In this document: positions 32,378 to 40,965 of the stretch, one piece after another
Layout: the number at the start of each line of letters is the position of its first letter
Position numbering within the stretch: the stretch's first letter is position 1
NCBI GenBank assembly: GCA_902785695.1
Contig: CACZZQ010000013.1
Coordinates: forward strand, 1-55,312
Reading direction: 5' to 3'
Origin: an uncultured Prevotellaceae bacterium
GTDB taxonomy: Bacteria > Bacteroidota > Bacteroidia > Bacteroidales > Bacteroidaceae
Length of the DNA stretch: 55,312 nucleotides
The notes under the pieces: model-generated
Seen by the model: the letters and a program-made list of their open reading frames with translations, nothing else
What the model was told of the DNA's origin: nothing
The model's database searches: none
Position numbers and translations under genes: made by a program

Positions 32378-33157
32378 TTACTTCGCTCCTGCCTTCAGAC
32401 CCCGGATGACGGCCGAGGTGAATCCGGCATGTTCCATTTCGTTCAGTCCCTTGATGGTCACGCCGCCAGGGGTGGTTACCAGGTCGATAGCTGCCTCAGG
32501 GTGCAATCCACTGGCTTCCAAGAGCTTCACGGCACCCAGCATGGTTTGCATCACAATCTCCTTGGCTTGGTCGGCCTTGAAGCCCAGTTCCACGCCGCCT
32601 TCGCTGGCAGCACGGACATAACGCATGGCGTAGGCAATGCCGCAAGAGGCGAGGGTGGTGCCTGCTGCCAGGTGTGCCTCGTCAGTAAACAAGGTATTTC
32701 CCATCGCATCGAATATTGCCTTCACCGTCTCCGTGTGTGACGGTTTTCCCGTCACAGAAACGAGGAACGTCATTGATGCCAGCTGAGCAATGGCGATGTT
32801 GGGGATGCAGAGGAAGAGTGGGGGACACTTTGCGCCCAGCCATTCCTGGATGCTTGCTGACTTCACGCCAGCGGCAATGACGATGAGAATCTGCTTCTCG
32901 GGGTTCAGACTCTCCTTGATGCCTGTCAGCACTTGCTCTACCAGCCAGGGCTTTACGCATACGATGACCACATCGGCCACGTTTGCAGCCTGTGCGTTGT
33001 CGGTCGTGGTGCTGATACCCTGCTCAACGAATTTCTTCAGAACGGCCTCCGAGGGGTCGCTCACGGTGATGTTCTTGTTGTCAAAGTAGTCGGCTTTCAT
33101 CATGCCTTCTACGGTGGCGCCACCCATAGCGCCTGCACCTATCATTGATATTTTCAT
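32378..33157 (-). CDS. proC: Pyrroline-5-carboxylate reductase
   Basis: The 259-residue enzyme catalyses the last step of proline synthesis. The dinucleotide site is MKISMIGAGAMGGATVEGMM, and the C-terminal signature is present (LGAVKLLEASGLHPEAAIDL, then VTTPGGVTIKGLNEME). The protein is of normal length. With proA and proB on the same side of the window all three proline genes are present. It follows argD by about 42 nt, a gap that contains a period-7 repeat. Confidence 0.93.
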   Translation of the reverse strand: MKISMIGAGAMGGATVEGMMKADYFDNKNITVSDPSEAVLKKFVEQGISTTTDNAQAANVADVVIVCVKPWLVEQVLTGIKESLNPEKQILIVIAAGVKSASIQEWLGAKCPPLFLCIPNIAIAQLASMTFLVSVTGKPSHTETVKAIFDAMGNTLFTDEAHLAAGTTLASCGIAYAMRYVRAASEGGVELGFKADQAKEIVMQTMLGAVKLLEASGLHPEAAIDLVTTPGGVTIKGLNEMEHAGFTSAVIRGLKAGAK

Positions 33158-33161
33158 ATTC

Positions 33162-33199
33162 TAAGGTAAAAGGTAAAAGTGAAAAATTGGCTTCCGCAC
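33162..33199. repeat. Period-7 element between argD and proC
   Basis: AAGGTAA, AAGGTAA, AAGTGAA and AAATTGG are followed by CTTCCGCA: a degenerate copy of the element with its tail. It fills the intergenic gap. Confidence 0.6.
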
Positions 33200-34327
33200 T
33201 TACAAAGCTGCTTCTAATCGTTTTACAAATTCGTCGGCCTCGGCCTTGGTGAAAGTCAGAGGCGGCAACAGACGGAGCACATTCTCGCCCGAACAGCCGG
33301 TGAAGACGTGCTGCTCGTAAACCAAGCGTTGACGTACGGGCTTCTGCGGTGTGTAGAGCTCTATACCAATCATCAGACCGCGACCGCGCACCTCTTTAAT
33401 CTTATCATTATTTAATTTTTTAATTTTCTCCATCAGATAGTCGCCCACCTCGCGAGCGTTCTCTACCAGGTTCTCCTGCTCCATCACGTCAATCACCGAG
33501 AGGGCAGCGGTGCAAGCCAGGTGGTTGCCACCGAAGGTAGTACCCAGTTGTCCGTAGACGGGCTTGAACTCAGGCGAGATGAGCACGCCGCTCATGGGGA
33601 ATCCGTTGCCGATGCCTTTTGCCACGGTGATAATATCGGGCTTGATGCCCAGCCACTGGTGAGCGAAGAATTTTCCGCTTCTACCGTAGCCGCATTGTAT
33701 CTCGTCGCAAATCAATACAGCACCATAGCGCTTGCAGGCATAGGCCAACTTCTGAGCAAACTCGGGTGTGGCCATCTGAATGCCGCCCACACCCTGAATG
33801 CACTCCAGAATGACAGCAGCGATGCCGCCGCGAGTCAGTTCGCGTACCCAAGGCTCAATGTCGTTGAGGGGCAGGAAGCGCACGTGATGGTTATCGTTGA
33901 TGGGGGCTACAATCTTCGGGTTGTTGGTCACTTCGACCGCCAGCGAGGTACGTCCGTGGAACGCCTTTTCGCACGACAGCACGCGAATGTTGCCCGTCTT
34001 AAACGATGCCAGCTTCAGTGCGTTCTCGTTGGCCTCGGCACCGCTGTTCACCAAGAATAGCTGATAGTCCTCGTAACCGCTGATTTCTCCTAACCGCTCA
34101 GCCAGTTCCACCTGCAACTTGTTCTGCACTGAGTTTGAGTAGAAGCCCAGCGTCTGCAACTGCTGTGTCATTTTCTCCACATAGTGCGGGTGACAGTGGC
34201 CGATGCTAATCACAGCATGACCGCCGTAGAGGTCCATGTATTCCTGGCCTTTGTCGTCCCAAACCTTGCATCCCTGTCCCTTCACGATATTCACGTCGAA
34301 CAGTGGGTAAACGTCAAATAATTGCAT
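33200..34327 (-). CDS. argD: Acylornithine aminotransferase
   Basis: The 375-residue class III PLP aminotransferase. Motifs: VWDDKGQEYMDLYGGHAVIS, LVNSGAEANENALKLA (phosphate site), VILICDEIQCGYGRSGKFF and IITVAKGIGNGFPMSGVL with the Schiff-base Lys. It converts acyl-glutamate semialdehyde to acyl-ornithine; given ArgF' the acyl group may be succinyl. A -7 box lies just upstream. In this window it is cut off from argC and argG by the restriction-modification insertion. Confidence 0.92.
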   Translation of the reverse strand: MQLFDVYPLFDVNIVKGQGCKVWDDKGQEYMDLYGGHAVISIGHCHPHYVEKMTQQLQTLGFYSNSVQNKLQVELAERLGEISGYEDYQLFLVNSGAEANENALKLASFKTGNIRVLSCEKAFHGRTSLAVEVTNNPKIVAPINDNHHVRFLPLNDIEPWVRELTRGGIAAVILECIQGVGGIQMATPEFAQKLAYACKRYGAVLICDEIQCGYGRSGKFFAHQWLGIKPDIITVAKGIGNGFPMSGVLISPEFKPVYGQLGTTFGGNHLACTAALSVIDVMEQENLVENAREVGDYLMEKIKKLNNDKIKEVRGRGLMIGIELYTPQKPVRQRLVYEQHVFTGCSGENVLRLLPPLTFTKAEADEFVKRLEAAL

Positions 34328-34356
34328 ATTGTTACGTTTTTGTTGTTATCTGCTTG

Positions 34357-34364
34357 CAAAGTTA
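34357..34364 (-). promoter_or_regulatory. -7 box of the argD operon
   Basis: The minus strand reads TAACTTTG, about 30 nt before the argD ATG. Confidence 0.6.
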
Positions 34365-34491
34365 CACTAAAAATTCCATTTAACGAACGAATCTGTAATT
34401 ATTTTTCAGTTTTCAGGCTCTCTATTGACTTTCGTGATGCCTTCCGCTGAAAAAAGAACCCTATTTGTTTGGAAGTTCCGATTTTTTGTCG

Positions 34492-34499
34492 TATATTTG
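34492..34499 (+). promoter_or_regulatory. -7 box of the surface-protein remnant
   Basis: TATATTTG matches TAnnTTTG, about 42 nt before the ATG at 34541. Confidence 0.5.
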
Positions 34500-34540
34500 T
34501 TGCCTGTATCATTACTATTAATCGCATCATCAAAAAAACT

Positions 34541-34855
34541 ATGACCAATATGAAAAGAACAAAACCTCTATTTTTGTTGTTATTGGCAGCCATTCTGTTG
34601 CCATTCACAACCATGAGTGCCCAAGACGTATGGGACGGCACTGTAGCCACAGAGTTTGCAGGAGGTACAGGAACGGAAAGCGACCCGTATCTGATTGAGA
34701 CGGGTGCGCAGTTGGCGTATCTGGCGCAACAGACGAATCAAGGTTATTTTTTGAATTCTGGCCAAAATTTATATCGGAGTGGCACCCTCTCTCTGGGAAA
34801 TTGTAGCTATAATTGCAAAAATTATAGCTATAATCCTTTTTCCTATAAGAAATAG
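34541..34855 (+). pseudogene. Truncated start of a secreted surface protein
   Basis: The ORF starts MTNMKRTKPLFLLLLAAILL and has a clear signal peptide ending near MSAQD. It is followed by VWDGTVATEFAGGTGTESDP and YLIETGAQLAYLAQQTN, the usual beginning of large GLUG- or beta-helix-type Bacteroidetes surface proteins. After about 75 residues the sequence loses family character and stops. A short AT-rich palindrome (TAGCTATAATT/AATTATAGCTA) near 34804-34832 may mark where the rest was replaced by the restriction-modification genes. Confidence 0.7.
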
Positions 34856-34966
34856 TGAATGATCTATTCTATCAGTTGACAGTTCGCAATGTATCTTTTT
34901 GCTTAAAGAATTTGCTAAAAGATGTATATTTTCCGAGGTTGTTTTCTTAGTCTCAAGGATAATTCG

Positions 34967-34974
34967 TACTTTTG
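34967..34974 (+). promoter_or_regulatory. -7 box of the restriction-modification operon
   Basis: TACTTTTG. The predicted start leaves about 10 nt before the ATG at 34991. This excludes in-frame codons further upstream (34922) as the translation start. Confidence 0.65.
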
Positions 34975-34990
34975 TAGCAAATTAGGAAGA

Positions 34991-35992
34991 ATGATGTACG
35001 GCATAGACATAAAAGAAGATGAGCTGTTGGCAATGGGCGGCGGCATACTTGACATGCTGCTCATTGACAGAACCACAGGTGAGAATATCATCTGGGCGAC
35101 GGATGACTATGCTGCATTAGGTGATTCATACACTTTCCACAAACACATTACTCCAGAACTGATTACTGGAGAAAATAATAATGTCATCCAGCCACGAGTC
35201 ATTAAGACGTGGAAAGAGCAAGTGGGACGAACGAAGAGGATGGCTGAGGTGTTCACACCGTCATGGGTATGCAACTCAATGGCAAACCTGCTTGACAAGG
35301 CATGGTTCGGACGTGAAGAAGTATTCAATGTTGAAGATCCTATCCATCACACTTGGATTCCGACCACCGGTCCTATACAGTTTCCTAATGGTAAGACATG
35401 GCAGGATTATGTACGAGCAAATTATCTGGAATTTACTTGCGGCGAGGCACCTTTCCTGACAAGTCGCTATGATACCACTACGGGTAATCCTATTCCTTTG
35501 GAGTGCCGAATTGGAATTGTTGACCGAAAAATGCGCATAGTTTGTGAGAATACAAACGACGATGAAGAATGGCTCCTATGGACTCAAGCAGCATTTAAGG
35601 CTATATACGGTTACGAGTGGCAAGGTGATAACTTGCTTCTGGCTCGTGAATCCATGCTTGCTACGTTTGTTGACTACTATCAAGCCCGTTTTGAAGTGTT
35701 CCCGCCCTTGGAAACCCTACACTTCATGGCTTATATTATCTCGTGGAATCTGTGGCAGATGGATGGCTTAAAGAACGTCATTCCTGGCAGCTGTCACGAG
35801 GAAACCATTGTTAAGGCAGGACTTTTTGAAGATGAGGTCGAACATCGCCCCTGCGAAGGCTGCGCAAAGAAAGATGTTAACAAGCATAATGGTATCTATA
35901 GCATCATCCGTTCCTGGACACCATCGGGAAAGATTAATTGTGATGATGGAGAGACAGGACGTTTTGTGGATATTATTTCAATGCAGAAATGA
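34991..35992 (+). CDS. Restriction-modification methylase subunit, small partner
   Basis: The protein has 333 residues. Two N6-adenine methylase features are visible: a motif X-like segment around residue 88 (EVFTPSWVCNSMANLLDKAW) and a motif I-like segment around 147 (EFTCGEAPF), a variant of the AdoMet-binding D/E-x-x-x-G-x-G. I see no D/N-P-P-Y, so it is unlikely to methylate alone. A C-terminal CEGC may bind metal. Relatives are annotated as 'restriction endonuclease subunit M'. It overlaps the 1310-residue helicase-methylase gene by 4 nt (ATGA), so the two are made in a coupled way and probably act as a complex. Confidence 0.78.
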   Translation: MMYGIDIKEDELLAMGGGILDMLLIDRTTGENIIWATDDYAALGDSYTFHKHITPELITGENNNVIQPRVIKTWKEQVGRTKRMAEVFTPSWVCNSMANLLDKAWFGREEVFNVEDPIHHTWIPTTGPIQFPNGKTWQDYVRANYLEFTCGEAPFLTSRYDTTTGNPIPLECRIGIVDRKMRIVCENTNDDEEWLLWTQAAFKAIYGYEWQGDNLLLARESMLATFVDYYQARFEVFPPLETLHFMAYIISWNLWQMDGLKNVIPGSCHEETIVKAGLFEDEVEHRPCEGCAKKDVNKHNGIYSIIRSWTPSGKINCDDGETGRFVDIISMQK

Positions 35993-38900
35993 TGAAAGAA
36001 GGCTTGGAAATCATAGACGGTAGGATTTATGGTCGGGTAAAACCGTATATCTATGCTTTTAAGACAAATACTGTTCCCAACTTTCTGAAGGTTGGAGACA
36101 CGTACCGTCCGGTGCGAATCCGTCTTGAGGAATGGCGCAAACATTATGAAGGGTTGACACCTGTCTTTGAGCAAGAGGCGATGGTGGATAGCGAAACATT
36201 CTTCCGTGACTACTCTGTTCATGATTTTCTCATAGAAAACGGCCATCGAAGAGCAGAAGAAGATGATTTCGCAGGGGGTGTTTATCGTTCCAACGAATTC
36301 TTTTCTGATGCAGAACGTGAAGATGTGGAGGATGCCATCGAGGACATTCATTTTGATTTTGGTAAGGAGGTTCGTAAATATACATTTTACAATGTAGAGG
36401 ATCGTTTGCCATTGAAGGAAGGTATATATGAACGTAACCAAGATTGGGAACCACGTGATAATCAGAAAACGGTCATAGACAACTTCATGAAAGCTGTAAA
36501 AAACGGCCGCAAGAATCTTCTCATGTATGCGGTGATGCGCTTTGGTAAAAGCTTTACAGCATTGTGTTGTGCCAAGAAGATGGAGGCTCGTTTGGTTGTC
36601 GTGGTGAGTGGTAAGGCCGATGTTAAGGCTGAATGGCAAAAGAATGTACAAAGACCCAAAATTCTGGAAGGTTATTCCTTCTTGAATGCCAATGATCTTA
36701 CAGCCAATCCCGACATTATCTCTCAATCTCTGACCGAGGGGAAAAACCTTGTTGTATTCCTCACTCTTCAAGATTTGCAGGGCAAAACGATAAAGGAGCG
36801 ACATAAAGACCTCTTCAGTTTGAATGAACAGGGAAAAATAGACCTCCTGATTGTGGATGAAAGCCATTTTGCCGCCCGATCTGACGAGACTGGCAAAGTG
36901 TTGAAAGCAGTCGGCGGCAACTATCGTTCAGAGGAGAAAGGCTATGACAACACTCTTGAAGAACTGAATGAGAGCCTTAAATTCTTCACTCCTCGCGTGA
37001 CGCTCCATCTCTCAGGAACCCCATATAGAATCCTTCTAGACGGAGAATTCCAGAAAGAGGATATTATTGCCAATATTCAGTATAGAGACATTATTGAGGC
37101 AAAGCAAACTTGGGATGCTGAAAACCTTGACACGATGGACGAGTGGAAGAATCCCTACTACGGTTTTCCGGAAATGATACGGTTTGCGTTCAATCTTAAC
37201 GAATCCTCGGAACGGTTGTTGAAAAGTATAGCCAAAGACGGTGTGGATTATAAATTGAACGAACTGTTTAAGCCCGTTTCTACTGTGAAAGACAGAGAAG
37301 GAATCAACCACAAGAAATTCCTTCATGAACAAGAAGTATATGATTTGCTGGCTGCTATAGATGGCAGACATGGTGCAGGTGACAAGTATGTAGAAGATGG
37401 CATTTTCAGTTTCTTGGCTTATCCTAAAATCAAGGAAAACAATATGTGCCGTCACATTGTGATGGTGCTCCCCTTCAGAGCTTCATGTGACGCAATGGAG
37501 GAAATGCTGAAGACACGTGGTTTTGATAACTTGAACGATTATGAAATTCTAAATATCTCTGGCTTTGAGTGTCCTGGGAGATATGAAACGTCAACAGAAC
37601 AAGTGGTTGCAGACATCGACAGGTTTGAGAAAGAGGGTAAGAAAACTATCACGCTGACCGTAGGGAAAATGCTCACAGGCAGCACGGTGGAGCAGTGGGA
37701 TACGATGATTTTCCTACGAGACACCTCTTCGGCACAGGTCTATGACCAAGCAATCTTCCGATTGCAGAATAAATACTTGAAGACCATCAGAAGTGCAGAT
37801 GATAAGGGGGAAATTATTCAGAACATGAAACCGCAGACGCTACTTGTGGATTTCGACCCGACACGCGTGTTTGTGATGCAACACAAAAAGACGCTCATAG
37901 GCAACACCAACAGGGATTTGCGTGGGAATGAAAATTTGGAAGACCAGTTGGCCTTTGAACTTCAAGTCTCGCCCATCATATTAATGAATAAAGATAAAAT
38001 CAAGGAGGTCGAGGCTGTTGATATCATCGACTACATCCGTGAATACTCCTCCAATCATAGTCTCCATGATGAGGCAGAGGAATTGACGGTGGATGAAAAC
38101 CTGTTTCGCGATGAAGCCATTCTGAATATCCTAGATAAACAACCGGAATTTGGTGGACAAAAAGGGCTATTCAAACAAAAACCTGTTAAGGGTGATGGAG
38201 ATGACATAGAATTGCCTGACGATGAAGGCACCTCTTCTACCGAAAAACAGACACCCTCTTCAAACGAGATTATTAATGAGCAAGAGGCTGATGCGAAAAG
38301 TGTATTGGTGAAGAAGTTGAAGACCTATCAATTTAAGATTCTTCTCTTTGCCTATCTTACAGAGACTGAAGTCCACTCGCTGGGTGACATCATCCGAGGC
38401 ATTAAAGCAGATAAAGCCAACCAATCCATTGCCTATCATCTTGATATCTCTGTAACGGAGTTGAATCTTTTTAGAAAAGCAATCAATCCGATGGCCTTGA
38501 GTAATCTTGATGGCAAGATTCATAACTCCAACGAGCTCGGGCATGACAATAATGCCGATATAAAGACTGCTCTTAAGCAGTTGACCCGCTTGTCTGCTTC
38601 CGAGGTGACCACGAAGCCTGACATTGCCACAGCTATGGTGAGTCTCTTTCCCGACGATGTGACAGCAGACTCCCGTTTCCTCTGCTTTGCAGGAAAAACT
38701 GGTGAATTTGAATATGCGCTGATACAACGGTTTGGTGACGATGTGAAGTCGAATATTTTCACTATTCCCACATCTGGTGTAACGTATGAATGTACACGTA
38801 AGATGTTCAAACTCATGGGTATTCCAACAGAAAACATCTTATACCCTTATACTTCTTTCGATTTAATAAACCCAAATAAGCAACAAGAAATAACGCGGAA

Positions 38901-39921
38901 AATTATGGAACTGAATTTCACTGCTGCCATTGGCAATCCACCCTATCAGGAGCATGATGGTGGGGCCGGAGAAAGCTCCCGACCGCTATACAATGAGTTT
39001 GTCAATGCTCTTAACGGCTGCCAATTACCCTACTATGTGATGATTATGCCTTCACGCTGGATGACAGGAGGAAAGAACTTGGATGGATTCCGCAATCAGA
39101 TGCTGAACGATAAATGCATACGCGAGCTGCACGATTTCTGGCATCCAGAGGACGTTTTCCCTTATACGAATAATCGTGGCGGTGTCTGTTATTTCCTGCG
39201 CGATAGAAAGTATGATAATATAAAGAATCTTGTCAATGTGGTAACCCATTACAGCAATAATGACATTTACCCATGCCGTCGCCCATTCAAGATGGAGAAC
39301 ATGGATATATTCTTCCGCAATAGTAGGGCGGTGACCATTCTTGAAAAAGTATTTGCCAGTGGTGACGGATTTCTCGATGATTACATATCTGCAGCAAAGG
39401 CATTTGGGTTGAGAACTTTCTTTGTGAGCGATCCACGATTCAAGAACACTCCCGCCGAATGTTCAAATCCTGTCAAATGCTATGGGAATAGAGGAAGAGT
39501 AGGTTACGTTGAAAAAGAATATATTACCTCTCACAAACAGTGGATTGACAAATGGAAAGTCTTTGTTCCTGAATCCAATAATATCGGGACAGAACTTCGT
39601 GACGATAATCAGAATTCATTTGTGGGCGCTCCTGAAACTGTTTGTACTGAATCGTTTTTGGTGGTAGGTGCAGACTTGAACTTAAATGAAGAATCTGCCC
39701 AGCATCTGTCTGATTACCTGCGTACCCGTTTTGCCAGATTCATGCTAAGCTTAGCAAAAATTGGCCAGCACGGAACCAGCAGTACATACTGTTTTGTTCC
39801 TTTGCAGGACTTCACCCATCCTTGGACGGATGCAGACTTATTCAAGAAATACGATTTGACTTCGGATGAGGTTAAGTATATAGAGTCTATGATAAAGCCG
39901 ATGGCAGACGAAAAATTATAA
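35989..39921 (+). CDS. GIY-YIG nuclease - SF2 helicase - Eco57I-like methylase fusion (restriction enzyme)
   Basis: The 1310-residue single-chain enzyme has these parts. Residues 18-105 look like a GIY-YIG/T5orf172 nuclease (YIYAFKTNTVPNFLKVGDTY with Arg after it, FRDYSVHDFL, SNEFF); an Asp stands where Glu is usual. Residues about 155-640 form an SF2 translocase with MRFGKSFTAL as the ATP loop, DESH at about 289-292, HLSGTPYR and QVYDQAIFRLQN. Residues about 890-1100 form a gamma-type N6-adenine methylase with FAGKTGEF at 900-907 and NPPY at 983-986. The rest (1100-1310) may be the target-recognition domain. The order nuclease-translocase-methylase-recognition resembles type ISP enzymes, with GIY-YIG in place of Mrr. 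A terminator follows. Confidence 0.85.
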   Translation: MMKEGLEIIDGRIYGRVKPYIYAFKTNTVPNFLKVGDTYRPVRIRLEEWRKHYEGLTPVFEQEAMVDSETFFRDYSVHDFLIENGHRRAEEDDFAGGVYRSNEFFSDAEREDVEDAIEDIHFDFGKEVRKYTFYNVEDRLPLKEGIYERNQDWEPRDNQKTVIDNFMKAVKNGRKNLLMYAVMRFGKSFTALCCAKKMEARLVVVVSGKADVKAEWQKNVQRPKILEGYSFLNANDLTANPDIISQSLTEGKNLVVFLTLQDLQGKTIKERHKDLFSLNEQGKIDLLIVDESHFAARSDETGKVLKAVGGNYRSEEKGYDNTLEELNESLKFFTPRVTLHLSGTPYRILLDGEFQKEDIIANIQYRDIIEAKQTWDAENLDTMDEWKNPYYGFPEMIRFAFNLNESSERLLKSIAKDGVDYKLNELFKPVSTVKDREGINHKKFLHEQEVYDLLAAIDGRHGAGDKYVEDGIFSFLAYPKIKENNMCRHIVMVLPFRASCDAMEEMLKTRGFDNLNDYEILNISGFECPGRYETSTEQVVADIDRFEKEGKKTITLTVGKMLTGSTVEQWDTMIFLRDTSSAQVYDQAIFRLQNKYLKTIRSADDKGEIIQNMKPQTLLVDFDPTRVFVMQHKKTLIGNTNRDLRGNENLEDQLAFELQVSPIILMNKDKIKEVEAVDIIDYIREYSSNHSLHDEAEELTVDENLFRDEAILNILDKQPEFGGQKGLFKQKPVKGDGDDIELPDDEGTSSTEKQTPSSNEIINEQEADAKSVLVKKLKTYQFKILLFAYLTETEVHSLGDIIRGIKADKANQSIAYHLDISVTELNLFRKAINPMALSNLDGKIHNSNELGHDNNADIKTALKQLTRLSASEVTTKPDIATAMVSLFPDDVTADSRFLCFAGKTGEFEYALIQRFGDDVKSNIFTIPTSGVTYECTRKMFKLMGIPTENILYPYTSFDLINPNKQQEITRKIMELNFTAAIGNPPYQEHDGGAGESSRPLYNEFVNALNGCQLPYYVMIMPSRWMTGGKNLDGFRNQMLNDKCIRELHDFWHPEDVFPYTNNRGGVCYFLRDRKYDNIKNLVNVVTHYSNNDIYPCRRPFKMENMDIFFRNSRAVTILEKVFASGDGFLDDYISAAKAFGLRTFFVSDPRFKNTPAECSNPVKCYGNRGRVGYVEKEYITSHKQWIDKWKVFVPESNNIGTELRDDNQNSFVGAPETVCTESFLVVGADLNLNEESAQHLSDYLRTRFARFMLSLAKIGQHGTSSTYCFVPLQDFTHPWTDADLFKKYDLTSDEVKYIESMIKPMADEKL

Positions 39922-39950
39922 ATGGAGTTGGACTTTGTGAAAGAATAAAG

Positions 39951-39998
39951 CTAAAGAGGTCTTCATATAGCCTTGAGGCTACACGAAGACCTCTTTAG
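39951..39998. terminator. Bidirectional terminator between the RM system and argC
   Basis: CTAAAGAGGTCTTC (39951-39964) pairs perfectly with GAAGACCTCTTTAG (39985-39998). A second inner stem TAGCC/GGCTA (39968-39981) sits in the loop. It serves both the RM operon and the argR-argC operon. Confidence 0.85.
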
Positions 39999-39999
39999 A

Positions 40000-40965
40000 T
40001 TAGAAAGCACTGGCTTTCAGACGTAGTCCTGAAGTCTCGTCGATGCCGAACATGATGTTCATGTTTTGCACGGCCTGACCAACGGCACCTTTTAGGAGGT
40101 TGTCGATGGCAGAGGTAATGAGGAGCTTATTGCCAAACTTCTCGCAATGCACCAAAGCCTTGTTGGTATTTACCACCTGCTTCAGGTCGATGGGCTTGTC
40201 GGTATAGTGGGTGAAAGAGGCATCGGCATAAAAGTCCTTGTAGGCCTCGATGATATCCTCAACTGGGGCAGGGGTCTTAACCACAGCGGTACAGAAGATG
40301 CCGCGGGCGAAGTTGCCACGATAGGGGATGAAATCGATAGAGGCATCGAGATAGCCCTGTACCTGAGCCAGCGACTGACGAATTTCGGCGATGTGCTGGT
40401 GCTGGAAGGGTTTGTAGATGCTCAGGTTGTCTACACGCCATGAGAAATGAGTGGTGGCACCCGGCTTCTGTCCGGCACCTGTAGAGCCGGTGATGGCGTT
40501 GACGCTAACATCTTCTTTTAGAAGGTTGAGGTTGGCAGCAGGGAGCAGAGCCAACTGGATGGCTGTGGCAAAGCAGCCGGGATTGGCAATGTGCTGTGCC
40601 TTGGCAATCTCGGCCTTGTTGATCTCAGGAAGGCCATAGACATAGTCGTGGTTGCCCTTGATGCGGAAATCCTGTGCCAGGTCGATGATTTTCACGTTCT
40701 CGGGGATGGTGTGCTCCTTGAGGAAGGCCTCGCTCTTGCCGTGGCCGAAGCAGAAGAACACCACATCAACCTGGTCGAACGGCATCTCGTCGGTAAAGTG
40801 CAGGTCGGTTTCCCCGACCAATCCCTCATGGATGTCGCTGACGGGATTGCCAGCATTGCTCTCAGAGTTGGCAAAGACAATCTCTGCCTCAGGGTGGTTG
40901 AGCAGCACACGGATGAGTTCACCACCCGTATAGCCTGCAGCACCAAGAATACCTACTTTTATCAT
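40000..40965 (-). CDS. argC: N-acyl-gamma-glutamyl-phosphate reductase
   Basis: The 321-residue NADPH-dependent enzyme starts MIKVGILGAAGYTGGELIRV (nucleotide-binding). The catalytic Cys is in HIANPGCFATAIQLAL. It reduces the acylated glutamyl phosphate to the semialdehyde in arginine synthesis. It overlaps argG by 4 nt and is the last gene of argR-GNAT-argG-argC. A bidirectional terminator begins 2 nt after the stop. Confidence 0.94.
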   Translation of the reverse strand: MIKVGILGAAGYTGGELIRVLLNHPEAEIVFANSESNAGNPVSDIHEGLVGETDLHFTDEMPFDQVDVVFFCFGHGKSEAFLKEHTIPENVKIIDLAQDFRIKGNHDYVYGLPEINKAEIAKAQHIANPGCFATAIQLALLPAANLNLLKEDVSVNAITGSTGAGQKPGATTHFSWRVDNLSIYKPFQHQHIAEIRQSLAQVQGYLDASIDFIPYRGNFARGIFCTAVVKTPAPVEDIIEAYKDFYADASFTHYTDKPIDLKQVVNTNKALVHCEKFGNKLLITSAIDNLLKGAVGQAVQNMNIMFGIDETSGLRLKASAF

